In this document: positions 37,782 to 46,085 of the stretch, piece after piece
Layout of the letters: each line of letters starts with the position of its first letter
Numbering within the stretch: the stretch's first letter is position 1
Source of the DNA: Thetidibacter halocola
Lineage (GTDB): Bacteria; Pseudomonadota; Alphaproteobacteria; Rhodobacterales; Rhodobacteraceae
Direction: 5' to 3'
Length of the DNA: 64,000 bases
NCBI RefSeq assembly: GCF_018224955.1
Contig: NZ_JAGTUU010000008.1
Location: 186,001 to 250,000 of the forward strand
Notes under the pieces: generated by a model
Told to the model about the DNA's origin: nothing
Seen by the model: the letters and a program-made list of their open reading frames with translations, nothing else
The model's database searches: none
Translations under genes and position numbers: made by a program

Positions 37782-38666
37782 ATGCGCCACCCCCTGACCC
37801 TTGCCGCCTGCGCCCTGACGCTGGCCGCCTGCGCCGCGACACCCGAACTGCCGCGCCTGGCCGATGTGCCGGTCACGGCAGAGGCCGGCCAGGCCGCCGC
37901 GCTGGAGGGGGTCGAGGCCACGGCGCCCGCCGCCTCGACCAACCGGCCCCGGCGCGGTTTGCTGGGCTTCCTGGGAAGGCAGGCGGAGGCGGCCAAGGCG
38001 GACGAGACGGCGGAGGCGGCGCCCGCAGAGCCCTCCGAACCGCCGGTCGAACTTGCCGCCATGCCGCCCGAGACCGCCAGCGATGCCGCCCCCCGTCGCG
38101 GTCTTGCGGCACTGTTCGGCGGCGGGCGCCGCGACAGCAGCGCTGCGGATGGCCTCAGCCCCGACGCCCCGGATTACCGCCAGTCCGGGCCGGGTCAGCA
38201 ACTGCCCTTCGGCGAAATCGCGCGGGTCTGCGGCGTCTCGGCGGCCTCGCTGGGCCGCAAGGTGGACAGCTATCCCAAGAACGGTCGGGGCTATACGCTG
38301 CATGACAGCGCGCCGGGCACCACGGCGCTGCACAATTTCTACATCGGCGGCTTCGACGACGGCTGTGCACGGCAGTTCTCGGCCGCGCTGGTGATGTTCG
38401 GCGACGCCGAAACCTATGAACAGATCCGGTTTGGCCCCAGCGGGAGCAACCTGCCGGTGTCGGAAACCGACGCGGCCTATGACGCGCTGAAATCGCGCGT
38501 CTGCGGCGTCGGCAAGGGCAAGCCCTGCGGCAACAAGGTGTCGCGCCTGGCCCGCAACACCGTCTTCGTCAGCATCTACGAACGCTTTGACAGCAATCCG
38601 CGCTGGAAGACCTTGCTGCTGCACGATGGCGAGGTGGTGGCGCTGGACGTCAAGACCAGCAACTGA
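37782..38666 (+). CDS. Putative lipoprotein of unknown function
   Basis: A 294-residue exported protein. The N-terminus MRHPLTLAACALTLAACAA is a lipoprotein signal with the lipobox cysteine probably C17. A low-complexity Ala/Glu/Pro-rich region (about 30-140) contains two related PRRGL modules (PRRGLAALFGGG and a similar RRGLLGFLGRQ). The C-terminal domain (about 140-294) has four cysteines that may form disulfides (RVCGVSAAS, DDGCARQF, RVCGVGKGKPCGN). No enzymatic motif is seen. The start has GGAG upstream, and it follows dnaE by about 100 bp. Confidence 0.75.
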   Translation: MRHPLTLAACALTLAACAATPELPRLADVPVTAEAGQAAALEGVEATAPAASTNRPRRGLLGFLGRQAEAAKADETAEAAPAEPSEPPVELAAMPPETASDAAPRRGLAALFGGGRRDSSAADGLSPDAPDYRQSGPGQQLPFGEIARVCGVSAASLGRKVDSYPKNGRGYTLHDSAPGTTALHNFYIGGFDDGCARQFSAALVMFGDAETYEQIRFGPSGSNLPVSETDAAYDALKSRVCGVGKGKPCGNKVSRLARNTVFVSIYERFDSNPRWKTLLLHDGEVVALDVKTSN

Positions 38667-38685
38667 CGCCTGTCCGCGACGGCAA

Positions 38686-39447
38686 TCAGGGGCGCGGGGC
38701 GCAGGCATAGGCGGCGCCGTCTGGCAACACGCAGAGACCGTCGAAGAAACCGGGATCGAGGCTGTCATAGCGCGGCAGACGATGCTCGCGATCCTGCTTG
38801 TCGAGGTAGTCCATGCAGGCCGCGACGTAATAGGCCTCGCGCCGCTCCTCGCCCGCATACCAGGCGTCGAAGGCCGCCGCCGCCGCCTGTGCGATCCCCT
38901 GCCCGTCATCGCGGGCGGAGTCATAGGCCAGCGCGATGTCGGCCTGCATGGGCCAGGCGGCCAGCGCCTGCCACATCGCCGCCTCGCCCTGCTGCCGCAG
39001 CGCGTCGGCGATGACGAGGGCACTCACGGAGGCGTCGGCCTCCATCGCAAAGACGGCCTGGGCGTGGTCCTGCATCGCAAGCTCCGGCGCGGGGCAGCTG
39101 CCGCTGGCGAATTGCTGCGCGTGGCGCAACTCGTGAAAGAACACCGCCTGCATCAGCCCCTCGGGCAGGTCCGCCGACAGGACAAGGCGGCGCGTCGCCG
39201 GTTCGAAATAGCCCTGCGCACCCAGCGGCGGCTGGGCAAGGCAGAGGTGGCCGACACTGGCCGCCAGCGCCTCGCGCAGGGCGGGAAAAAGCGCATCGGT
39301 CGCGTCGAGCGCGCGGGCCACCGGGGCAAGGCGCGGATCCCTTGCGACCGTGTCGACGCAATCCATCGGCTGGGCCAGGACGGCCAGCGGCATCAGCCAC
39401 GCCAGCAGCAGCGCCGCCCATCGTCCCTGGTGTCTCTTGCCCGGCAT
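38686..39447 (-). CDS. Secreted HExxH-motif protein, putative zinc metallopeptidase-like
   Basis: A 253-residue protein with a signal peptide (about residues 1-25, WAALLLAWLMPLAVLAQ). The motif HELRHAQQ near residue 105 fits a zinc-binding HExxH helix; acidic residues near 133 (AMEADASVSA) could supply a third ligand. Cysteines at both ends suggest disulfides and a periplasmic location. It resembles DUF6782-type predicted peptidases; proteolytic activity is not shown. It converges on the lipoprotein gene. Confidence 0.6.
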   Translation of the reverse strand: MPGKRHQGRWAALLLAWLMPLAVLAQPMDCVDTVARDPRLAPVARALDATDALFPALREALAASVGHLCLAQPPLGAQGYFEPATRRLVLSADLPEGLMQAVFFHELRHAQQFASGSCPAPELAMQDHAQAVFAMEADASVSALVIADALRQQGEAAMWQALAAWPMQADIALAYDSARDDGQGIAQAAAAAFDAWYAGEERREAYYVAACMDYLDKQDREHRLPRYDSLDPGFFDGLCVLPDGAAYACAPRP

Positions 39448-39549
39448 CTGCCCCTGCCCTTGCGGTTTCGCCGCAGCCTAGTCGCACGCGGTTGGGTTGA
39501 AAAGCCGCCCTGCGGGCCACGGAAGTTCCACTTGCGTTTGATTGGCGCA

Positions 39550-39683
39550 TCTGGCATACAGTGCGCGCTGAGACCTTCTATTCGACTCTGTCTTCCTTCA
39601 CCGGTACGCAGTCACTCGATACAGACGCGACTTTGCCGGGCTGCTGCATTCTGCGAGCGGCGACACAAGTAAGGAAAAGACAG
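39550..39683 (+). promoter_or_regulatory. Promoter and long 5' leader of the second cold-shock gene
   Basis: TCTGGCATA at 39550-39558, GCGCTGA just downstream, CGATAC at 39617 and GACTTTGCCG at 39629 all align with the first cold-shock leader within one base. GTAAGGA forms the ribosome-binding site. Confidence 0.6.
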
Positions 39684-39890
39684 ATGGCCACTGGCACTGT
39701 GAAATGGTTCAACTCCACCAAAGGCTTCGGCTTCATCCAGCCTGACAACGGCGGCAAGGACGTGTTCGTGCACATCTCCGCTGTCGAGCGCGCTGGCCTG
39801 ACCGGCCTGGCAGACAACCAGAAGGTGACGTTCGAACTGGAATCCGGCCGCGACGGCCGCCAGAGCGCGACGAACCTCGAACTCGCATAA
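39684..39890 (+). CDS. Cold-shock protein, CspA family
   Basis: A 68-residue cold-shock domain with both RNA-binding motifs intact (KGFGFI and DVFVHIS). It is a close paralogue of the protein at 156 and shares its long leader. The start follows AAGGAAAAGACAG. A strong terminator lies 30 nt past the stop, so it is monocistronic. Confidence 0.95.
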   Translation: MATGTVKWFNSTKGFGFIQPDNGGKDVFVHISAVERAGLTGLADNQKVTFELESGRDGRQSATNLELA

Positions 39891-39919
39891 GGCTTACCGC
39901 CTTACCGGTTCTGATGTGG

Positions 39920-39946
39920 CGCGGTCCCTTGCGGGGCCGCGTTTTT
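39920..39946 (+). terminator. Rho-independent terminator of the second cold-shock gene
   Basis: CGCGGTCCC (39920-39928) pairs with GGGGCCGCG (39933-39941, one G-U) around TTGC and is followed by TTTTT. Confidence 0.9.
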
Positions 39947-40034
39947 CGTTTTGCGACCTTGGGTTTGGCCCGAGGGGATGCAATCGGGCGCCGCGTGCCT
40001 ATCTGGATGGGGAACGTCCAGACAGGAGAGACGC

Positions 40035-40301
40035 ATGAAATGCCCGATTGACGGAACCGCCCTCGTGATCGCCGAACGCTCCGGCGTCGAGATCGACTAT
40101 TGCCCGCAATGCCGGGGTGTCTGGCTGGACCGGGGCGAACTGGACAAGATCATCGACCGCAGCGCGGCCCAGACGCCGCCGCCCCCTCCGCCGCCGTCGC
40201 AACCGCAGGCGCGCGGGTATGAGGATCGGGGGTATGATCCGGGTTACTCGGGCAAGAAGAAGAAGCGGGGCGGGTTCCTGGAGGACCTGTTCGATTTCTG
40301 A
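40035..40301 (+). CDS. TFIIB-type zinc-ribbon protein
   Basis: An 88-residue protein. Residues 1-40 form a zinc ribbon: MKCPIDGTAL with a CPxxG-type half-site, then DYCPQCRGVWLDRGELDKI. A proline run (seven prolines near residue 50), a Tyr/Gly-rich linker, a KKKKRGG patch and an acidic FLEDLFDF tail follow. The family (zf-TFIIB) is widespread and mostly uncharacterised. The start follows AGGAGAG. A terminator follows, then an unusual repeat region. Confidence 0.85.
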   Translation: MKCPIDGTALVIAERSGVEIDYCPQCRGVWLDRGELDKIIDRSAAQTPPPPPPPSQPQARGYEDRGYDPGYSGKKKKRGGFLEDLFDF

Positions 40302-40323
40302 TTGATCCCTTTGGTGGGTGTGG

Positions 40324-40350
40324 CGCGGCTCCGGAGGGGGCCGCGTTTTT
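40324..40350 (+). terminator. Rho-independent terminator after the zinc-ribbon gene
   Basis: CGCGGC (40324-40329) pairs with GCCGCG (40340-40345) and is followed by TTTTT. Confidence 0.8.
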
Positions 40351-40645
40351 CTTTGGTGCGAGGTCCCGGGTCAGGCCCTGGACGGGATTGGCTGGGTGCA
40401 GAGCCGCGCGAGCGCCGACGCGCGTGGGTGAAGGCCGGTCCGCGCAGCGGCAAACCTGCCAGTGGCAGGTTTGAGGACCGAACGGGCGGAGCCCCGGCGT
40501 CGGCGCTCGCGCGGCGGCTTCGCCGTTGTTGGCGGAAAATCGCAACTACAAGTCTGACGTAATAACGACCCAACGTGTTGTCGTTGATTTGATGTGAATA
40601 ATACCTGATACTACGAGTGAACATGAGCGTCGCGGAGAAATTTCA
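40351..40645. other. Gene-free junction region before the AT-rich insertion
   Basis: The first half (to about 40540) is GC-rich and contains the nested inverted repeat 40403-40515. From about 40545 composition drops abruptly to AT-rich, marking the apparent left edge of the insertion carrying the HEPN-like gene. TAATAC at about 40602 could serve as a -10 element. Confidence 0.5.
40403..40515. repeat. Nested inverted repeat
   Basis: Outer arms of 19 bp (40403-40421 and 40497-40515, beginning GCCGCGCGAGCG) are exact inverse complements. Inside them are CGGTCC/GGACCG and CAAACCTGCC/GGCAGGTTTG (around AGT), so the whole 113 bp can fold into one long stem. Confidence 0.8.
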
Positions 40646-41188
40646 ATGGGCGTACCTAGGCGTCAAACATTATGTGACAAATTTGATAGTCTTGATGACG
40701 AAATTAGACGATCGTTTCAGCATTTCCCAAAGCTGTTTAATGATTTTCCGGCAGAGGTTTCACTCATTCATCTCTTTTCAAAGATCGAAACGGCGCAAGT
40801 TAAGGCCCTTTACTGTGGGATTGTTAAACTACATCGGGTCAACGCACAGCTAGCAGCAAACGCTTTGGACAATTGGGAAATTACACGGCCTGGATTTCGA
40901 GATAAGTACAAGTCAGTATTCAATAAAGAGCTAAAAAAAGAAGTGCACGAACGTCTATTGCACGCGGAAAAGGCGAGAGACAATATTGTTCACGGAAAAC
41001 AGGTGAAAGATGGTGCGGTTAGGCAGGCACTCTTCGATGTTTTTGAGTACGCAACACTGTTTAGTGCTCAAGTAAAATCTGACGCTGGTTTCACTCCATT
41101 TGGCAAGCTGACTGGGTTCAAAGGGCGAGCGTCATCGCTTGATAAGGCAACTAGTAGGTGGGTGTTGATGGGAATGAAGTTCCTTTAG
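40646..41188 (+). CDS. HEPN-like protein in an AT-rich insertion
   Basis: A 180-residue, lysine-rich, helix-rich protein. Its base composition (clearly AT-rich, with A/T-ending codons) is unlike every neighbour, indicating recent transfer. EKARDNIVHGK near residue 112 fits the HEPN-type R-x4-H motif (R, then H five residues later), in a helical context. HEPN proteins are commonly RNases in toxin-antitoxin and defence systems; that activity is an inference here. The C-terminus (GFTPFGKLTGFKGR) looks like a conserved tail. The ATG follows GGAG. No partner antitoxin is visible. The gene ends 3 bp from the uvrB stop. Confidence 0.7.
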   Translation: MGVPRRQTLCDKFDSLDDEIRRSFQHFPKLFNDFPAEVSLIHLFSKIETAQVKALYCGIVKLHRVNAQLAANALDNWEITRPGFRDKYKSVFNKELKKEVHERLLHAEKARDNIVHGKQVKDGAVRQALFDVFEYATLFSAQVKSDAGFTPFGKLTGFKGRASSLDKATSRWVLMGMKFL

Positions 41189-41191
41189 CAG

Positions 41192-43387
41192 TCACCTCCC
41201 CCGCCGCTTCACCCCACCCCGCTGCCCCGGTCGCCCCGCCGTGCTCCGCCCGCGCGTCTTGACAGCCTCCTCCGACGCCCGCTCCACCGCCTGCTGACGC
41301 GCCAGCGGGTCGTCGGCCACCGCCAAATCCACCGCCTCCAGCCGCTTGATCTCGTCGCGCAACCGCGCCGCTTCCTCGAATTCCAGGTTCTCCGCGGCCT
41401 TGCGCATGTCGTTGCGCAGGCCCTCCAGAACGGCGGCAAGGTTGCTCCCCTGCCGCTTGGGGTCGATCTGGGCCGTCACGCGGTTCATGTCCACGTCGCC
41501 CTTGTAGAGGCCGGCGAGGATGTCCTCGACATTCTTGCGGATCGTCGCGGGGGTGATGCCGTGTTCCTCGTTATAGGCGATCTGCTTGGCGCGGCGGCGG
41601 TCGGTCTCGGCCATCGCGCGCTCCATGCTGCCGGTGATACGGTCGGCATACATGATGACGCGGCCCTCGGCGTTCCGCGCGGCGCGGCCGATGGTCTGGA
41701 TCAGCGAGGTTTCCGAGCGTAGGAAGCCCTCCTTGTCCGCGTCGAGAATGGCGACCAGCCCGCATTCAGGAATGTCGAGCCCCTCGCGCAGCAGGTTGAT
41801 CCCCACCAGCACGTCGAAGGCGCCCAGGCGCAGGTCGCGCAGGATCTCGATCCGCTCGATCGTGTCGATGTCGCTGTGCATGTAGCGAACCTTGATGCCC
41901 TGTTCGTGCAGGTATTCGGTCAGGTCCTCGGCCATGCGTTTGGTCAGGGTCGTGGCCAGCGTGCGCATGCCCTTGGCCGTGACTTTGCGCACCTCGTCCA
42001 GCAGGTCGTCCACCTGCATCTCGACGGGCCGGATTTCTACCGGCGGGTCGATCAGGCCGGTGGGGCGGATCACCTGTTCGGTGAAGACGCCGCCCGTTTG
42101 CTCCATCTCCCACGATGCCGGGGTGGCCGAGACGAAGACCGATTGCGGGCGCATGGCGTCCCATTCCTCGAACTTGAGCGGGCGGTTGTCCATGCAGGAC
42201 GGCAGGCGAAAGCCGTGTTCGGCCAGGGTGAATTTCCGCCTGTAGTCGCCGCGATACATGCCGCCGATCTGGGGGACGGAGACGTGGCTTTCGTCGGCGA
42301 AGACGATGGCGTTGTCGGGGATGAATTCGAACAGCGTGGGCGGCGGTTCGCCCGGCGCGCGACCGGTGAGATAGCGCGAGTAATTCTCGATCCCGTTGCA
42401 GACGCCGGTCGCCTCGAGCATCTCGATATCAAAATTGGTGCGCTGTTCCAGCCGCTGCGCCTCGAGCAGCTTGCCCTCGGCCACGAGTTGGTCGAGCCGC
42501 AAGCGCAATTCCTTCTTTATCCCGACCACGGCCTGCTGCATCGTCGGTTTCGGCGTGACGTAGTGCGAATTGGCATAGAGGCGGATCCGCTCGAAATTGT
42601 CGGTCTTCTGCCCGGTGAGCGGGTCGAATTCGGTGATCGATTCCAGTTCCTCGCCGAAGAAGGACAGCCGCCAGGCGCGATCGTCGAGGTGGGCGGGCCA
42701 GACTTCGAGGGAATCGCCACGAACCCGGAACGAGCCGCGCTGAAAACCCTGGTCGTTGCGGCGGTATTGCTGGGCGACGAGATCGGCAATGACCTTTCGC
42801 TGGTCATATTCTTTTCCTACGTGCAGGTCCTGGGTCATCGCGCCATAGGTCTCGACCGAGCCGATACCGTAGATGCAGGAAACCGACGCCACGATGATCA
42901 CGTCATCCCGTTCCAGAAGCGCCCGCGTGGCCGAGTGGCGCATGCGGTCGATCTGCTCGTTGATCTGGGATTCCTTCTCGATATACGTGTCCGAGCGCGC
43001 GACATAGGCCTCGGGCTGGTAATAATCGTAATAGCTGACGAAGTATTCGACCGCGTTTTCGGGAAAGAACCCCTTGAATTCGCCGTAAAGCTGGGCGGCC
43101 AGCGTCTTGTTCGGCGCAAGAATAATGGCGGGGCGCTGGGTCGCCTCGATCACCTTGGCCATGGTAAAAGTCTTGCCCGTGCCGGTCGCGCCCAGCAGCA
43201 CCTGGTCGCGGTCGCCGCCCAGGATGCCCTGCGACAGTTCGGCGATGGCGCCGGGCTGGTCGCCGGCGGGCTCGAACCCGGAATGCATGACGAAACGCCG
43301 CCCGCCTTCCAACTTTTCGCGCGTGCGGACTTCAGGCGCCGCGGCATGCAGCGCCGGGGCGGACTTGTCCGAATGGGCATAGGGCAT
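41192..43387 (-). CDS. uvrB: Excinuclease ABC subunit B
   Basis: A 731-residue helicase-like nucleotide-excision repair protein that verifies damage with UvrA and recruits UvrC. Walker [14 protein letters not shown], the beta-hairpin [20 protein letters not shown], helicase motif [11 protein letters not shown] and the C-terminal UVR motif ([20 protein letters not shown]) are intact. The start at 43387 follows AAAGG; an in-frame start 45 nt upstream is possible. Its 3' end directly abuts the AT-rich insertion and has no visible terminator. Confidence 0.95.
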   Translation of the reverse strand: MPYAHSDKSAPALHAAAPEVRTREKLEGGRRFVMHSGFEPAGDQPGAIAELSQGILGGDRDQVLLGATGTGKTFTMAKVIEATQRPAIILAPNKTLAAQLYGEFKGFFPENAVEYFVSYYDYYQPEAYVARSDTYIEKESQINEQIDRMRHSATRALLERDDVIIVASVSCIYGIGSVETYGAMTQDLHVGKEYDQRKVIADLVAQQYRRNDQGFQRGSFRVRGDSLEVWPAHLDDRAWRLSFFGEELESITEFDPLTGQKTDNFERIRLYANSHYVTPKPTMQQAVVGIKKELRLRLDQLVAEGKLLEAQRLEQRTNFDIEMLEATGVCNGIENYSRYLTGRAPGEPPPTLFEFIPDNAIVFADESHVSVPQIGGMYRGDYRRKFTLAEHGFRLPSCMDNRPLKFEEWDAMRPQSVFVSATPASWEMEQTGGVFTEQVIRPTGLIDPPVEIRPVEMQVDDLLDEVRKVTAKGMRTLATTLTKRMAEDLTEYLHEQGIKVRYMHSDIDTIERIEILRDLRLGAFDVLVGINLLREGLDIPECGLVAILDADKEGFLRSETSLIQTIGRAARNAEGRVIMYADRITGSMERAMAETDRRRAKQIAYNEEHGITPATIRKNVEDILAGLYKGDVDMNRVTAQIDPKRQGSNLAAVLEGLRNDMRKAAENLEFEEAARLRDEIKRLEAVDLAVADDPLARQQAVERASEEAVKTRGRSTAGRPGQRGGVKRRGR

Positions 43388-43552
43388 GGAACCAACCTTT
43401 CCGTCTGGGCCATTGTAAAGTTGCGTTCGCAAGGGCGTGTTTCAACCCCATCGGATGCCCGGCAGTCAGGCAACACAAGGCGGAAAATTGCCTTGGCCCC
43501 TATCTTTCCCCAAGGCCGCGCCATACACTTCTTGGTGTATAACCCGATACGA

Positions 43553-44014
43553 ATGCCACTCATGATTGAGCAGCCGGAAATGGAAGTCGCACGAGTCACC
43601 GCGCATGGTCCGACCTGCGATTTCGTTTTGCGACTGCTGGAGACCGGCGGGACAGAGCGCGTCATTTCGGTGGAACCGCAGGCCAGAATGACCCGCGAGG
43701 ATCTGCACGCTGTGATGGTGTTCCTGCGGGATAGCAAGGGGTGGCCCTTTCTGGCGCCGATCCTGTGGGACCTGCGGAGCTACGATTTTGCCGACATGTC
43801 CTTCGAGGTCGGCAAGGCGCTGGCCTCGGCGCTGCGGTCCTTTCCCGAAAGAAAGGATGTGCGGCGCGGCTACCTTGTGCAGGGCGAGGTCGGCTTTGGC
43901 AGCATGCGCATGTTCCAGAACACGATGAGCGGTTTCGGCATCGTCGACATCGACCGGATGCGCGTATCGTATTCGCGTGGCGAGTTGATGGCCTGGCTGT
44001 GCGGTGGCCCTTGA
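43553..44014 (+). CDS. Conserved-looking protein of unknown function
   Basis: A 153-residue soluble protein without a signal peptide. It has alternating hydrophobic strands and helices (AMVFLRDSKGWPF-like segment near 55, APILWDLRSYDFADMSFEVG near 70, then a helix ALASALRSFPE), reminiscent of STAS/SpoIIAA-type folds, but no motif settles this. Two ATG codons 9 bp apart are possible starts. It is divergent from uvrB (165-bp gap). Codon use matches the genome, so the gene is probably native. Confidence 0.65.
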   Translation: MPLMIEQPEMEVARVTAHGPTCDFVLRLLETGGTERVISVEPQARMTREDLHAVMVFLRDSKGWPFLAPILWDLRSYDFADMSFEVGKALASALRSFPERKDVRRGYLVQGEVGFGSMRMFQNTMSGFGIVDIDRMRVSYSRGELMAWLCGGP

Positions 44015-44389
44015 GAGATTCGCCCGGCTCAGGTCCGGCCCGCGATTTCCGAAACGCCCTGCCGGGACGACAAGCCCCGCGCTTTGCGACATAAATGTGA
44101 TCGCTACCAACGCCTTACCCGGCGGCCTCGTCACGCAGCGCGAAACTTTCGCATTGGTTAAAAATTTCATTTTGAAATCATTGATCCAGATGTATCTTAA
44201 CAGGGCAAGCAGCAGGTTTGGCCGGAGCGCGTGTCGCACACACCCACCCCTCGCTCCCCGCGGCCCGCATTCCGGCCAAACCCTGTTTGCACCCCTCCCC
44301 TTGCTCGCTCTGCGTCAATTGCGCCGGAACGTCCGCTTGCCCCGGGACCGCAAATCCCGGATAACGGGGCCGACTGAAGGAGCCTGACG
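44015..44389. other. Promoter and structured leader region before the NDUFS4-like gene
   Basis: This 375-bp gap contains an AT-rich patch with a short dyad ATTTCA-TTT-TGAAAT (44164-44178), a 12-bp inverted repeat with a 44-nt loop (44215-44282) and a CCGGGA/TCCCGG hairpin near 44340. No coding frame is convincing. Confidence 0.5.
44215..44282 (+). repeat. 12-bp inverted repeat in the NDUFS4-like gene leader
   Basis: GGTTTGGCCGGA (44215-44226) and TCCGGCCAAACC (44271-44282) are perfect inverse complements, separated by 44 nt, about 110 nt upstream of the start codon. Confidence 0.7.
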
Positions 44390-44701
44390 ATGCGCGCAAG
44401 AATCTATCAGCCCGCCAAGACCGCCATGTCCTCGGGCCAGGGCAAGACCCGGACCTGGATCCTGGAATTCGCACCGGCAAGCCCGCGCGAGGTCGATCCG
44501 TTGATGGGCTGGACATCCTCCAGCGACACGCAGGCCCAGGTCCGGCTGAAGTTCGACAGCAAGGAAGCCGCGATGGCCTATGCCGCCGAGCACAAGATCG
44601 AGGCAGACGTCTTCGAACCGCACAAGCGCAAGCCGAACGTGCGCCCGCGCGGCTATGCCGAGAATTTCGCCGTCGACCGTCGCGCGCCCTGGACGCACTG
44701 A
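44390..44701 (+). CDS. NDUFS4-like accessory subunit of respiratory complex I (ETC complex I subunit)
   Basis: A 103-residue homologue of the mitochondrial 18-kDa accessory subunit of NADH:ubiquinone oxidoreductase, found in alphaproteobacteria. Typical segments are [19 protein letters not shown] at the start, [18 protein letters not shown] in the middle and [18 protein letters not shown] at the end. It would sit on the peripheral arm near the NADH-oxidising module. It is encoded apart from nuo genes, as is usual. The start follows AAGGAG. Confidence 0.93.
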   Translation: MRARIYQPAKTAMSSGQGKTRTWILEFAPASPREVDPLMGWTSSSDTQAQVRLKFDSKEAAMAYAAEHKIEADVFEPHKRKPNVRPRGYAENFAVDRRAPWTH

Positions 44702-44721
44702 TCGCCGGCCCGTCGAGCCGA

Positions 44722-45063
44722 TCACAGGCGGATCACGTACTCCTTGGTCGTGGTTTCGACGACTTCCCAAGTCCCGGCAAAGCCGGGACGGATGACAAAG
44801 CTGTCGCCAGCCCGGACCTCGAACGCCTCGCCGCCGTCTTCGGCGATGATCGAATGGCCTTCCAGAATGCGGCAGTATTCCCATTCATCATACTGAATCC
44901 GCCACTTGCCCGGAGTGGACCGCCACGTCCCGCAATACAGGCCATCGACGTCTTCGACATTCCATGTTGTGAACTCGGGTGAACCGGAAATGAGTCGGTC
45001 GGCAGACGGCCGTTCGGACTCGCCCTTGCCGGTTGCGATGATGCGGAGAAACGTCTCTGTCAC
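44722..45063 (-). CDS. Cupin domain protein (cupin_3/DUF861 type)
   Basis: A 113-residue single cupin. The middle (GKWRIQYDEWEYCRILEGHS) and ALEVRAGD-like FEVRAGDSFVIRPGF segments match the small DUF861 group related to ureidoglycine aminohydrolase. Classical histidine ligands are largely absent, so metal binding is doubtful. The start is GTG; no strong ribosome-binding site is visible. Confidence 0.85.
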   Translation of the reverse strand: MTETFLRIIATGKGESERPSADRLISGSPEFTTWNVEDVDGLYCGTWRSTPGKWRIQYDEWEYCRILEGHSIIAEDGGEAFEVRAGDSFVIRPGFAGTWEVVETTTKEYVIRL

Positions 45064-46085
45064 GGGAACATCCAGTTTCGGTGTGCGATGGCCCTGTCAT
45101 ACACCGGGTCGCCCGGCATTGGCACCCTTGAACCGTCCCCGCCTGCCCAGGGTACCTTTGGGTCGCCACCAGTGCCACCTTTTCCGCACCGCCTGAGTAT
45201 GGCCCCTGCGGTTCGTCATCAACAGATCGAAAAAAGTCATTTCAGTTGCGGAGTGTCAGCCCAAAGCGGCTGACGCTGCGCCTTCTTCCCGACCTCCGAG
45301 GCCTGATCCAAACCCTTTTGAGAGATGGGCGACAAGGTCGGCACCGTCGGGGCGGACACGATCCCCGGTGACATGTCGACCCTCGACGGCACCGGCCTTG
45401 GCGAAACCCGCATCAGCGCGGTTGACACCGGAATGACGGTGGTGATCGACATCCATCGCAGTTCCGGCAAGTTGATCGGAAACAACAAGGACTTCTCCGA
45501 AAAAACCTACTTCTCGCCGATTGCCTTCGACGACTTTTCGGCGTGCGATATGCATCTGTCCGTCCGGGGGAGTCGAACCTGCCAAGATCCGGACCGAATT
45601 CGAAACCGACTGGCACCGGATCGACCTGCGGGCATGTGAGGCCGTCAACCTTACCCCGAAAGGCAGGAGGCCCGGCTGTTTCGAGATCGCGCCGGCGATG
45701 GTGCTGTCATTCTCGCCGGGGCGGACGGCACCGTGGTCGACCTGCGCGCCGCAAGCCGGCGCTACGAGGAAGGCGGGGCGGCTGGGCGGCGGCGGGGCGG
45801 ATGTGCTGATCGGCGACAACAACGGTAGTGCCCCACGGGATGGTGTAGGATCTGGCCGAGGTGGTCACCGACGTTGTTCGGGAACGATGGTGCCGCCCTG
45901 CCCACCCTTGTCGCATCCACCGCGAACATGCCCGAATGAAAGGGCCTTCCTGTTGTCTTTTGACCGGGTTCGCGGCATCGTCCCGGCCATCCGGCGGGGG
46001 TCCTGGCCGGCATCGAGGCGTGATAAAGGGCAAGGGGCTTTACCGTGCTTGTGTTCTCTGGATCGAACGAGGCGACGTGTCCCTG
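45064..46085. other. Gene-poor region with decayed sequence
   Basis: About 1 kb without an intact gene. It contains a GTCAGCC/GGCTGAC hairpin (45255-45274), the frame-disrupted RTX-like remnant at 45325-45840, and about 240 bp (45841-46085) in which no feature is recognised. Confidence 0.5.
45325..45840 (+). pseudogene. Remnant of an RTX-like or secreted protein
   Basis: Coding-like pieces alternate between two frames: STLDGTGLGETRISAVDTG to about 45560, then TEFETDWHRIDLR in another frame, then RDRAGDGAVILAGADGTVVDL back in the first frame, and finally GGGADVLIGDNNG, which resembles a single RTX calcium-binding nonapeptide. At least three frame changes are needed, so no product is expected. 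The identity rests mainly on the last motif. Confidence 0.4.

Noticed and set aside
37782-38666. Lipoprotein as a pentapeptide or toxin-immunity protein
   Set aside because: Only a lipobox, two short PRRGL-type modules and cysteines are visible; they do not support a specific function.
41876-43552. A long plus-strand open frame antisense to uvrB
   Set aside because: It is the complement of a fully conserved uvrB. Only its last part (from 43553) is a separate, credible gene.
45841-46085. Possible transposase remnant before the GNAT gene
   Set aside because: Six-frame reading gives no DDE or other transposase motif and no terminal inverted repeats.
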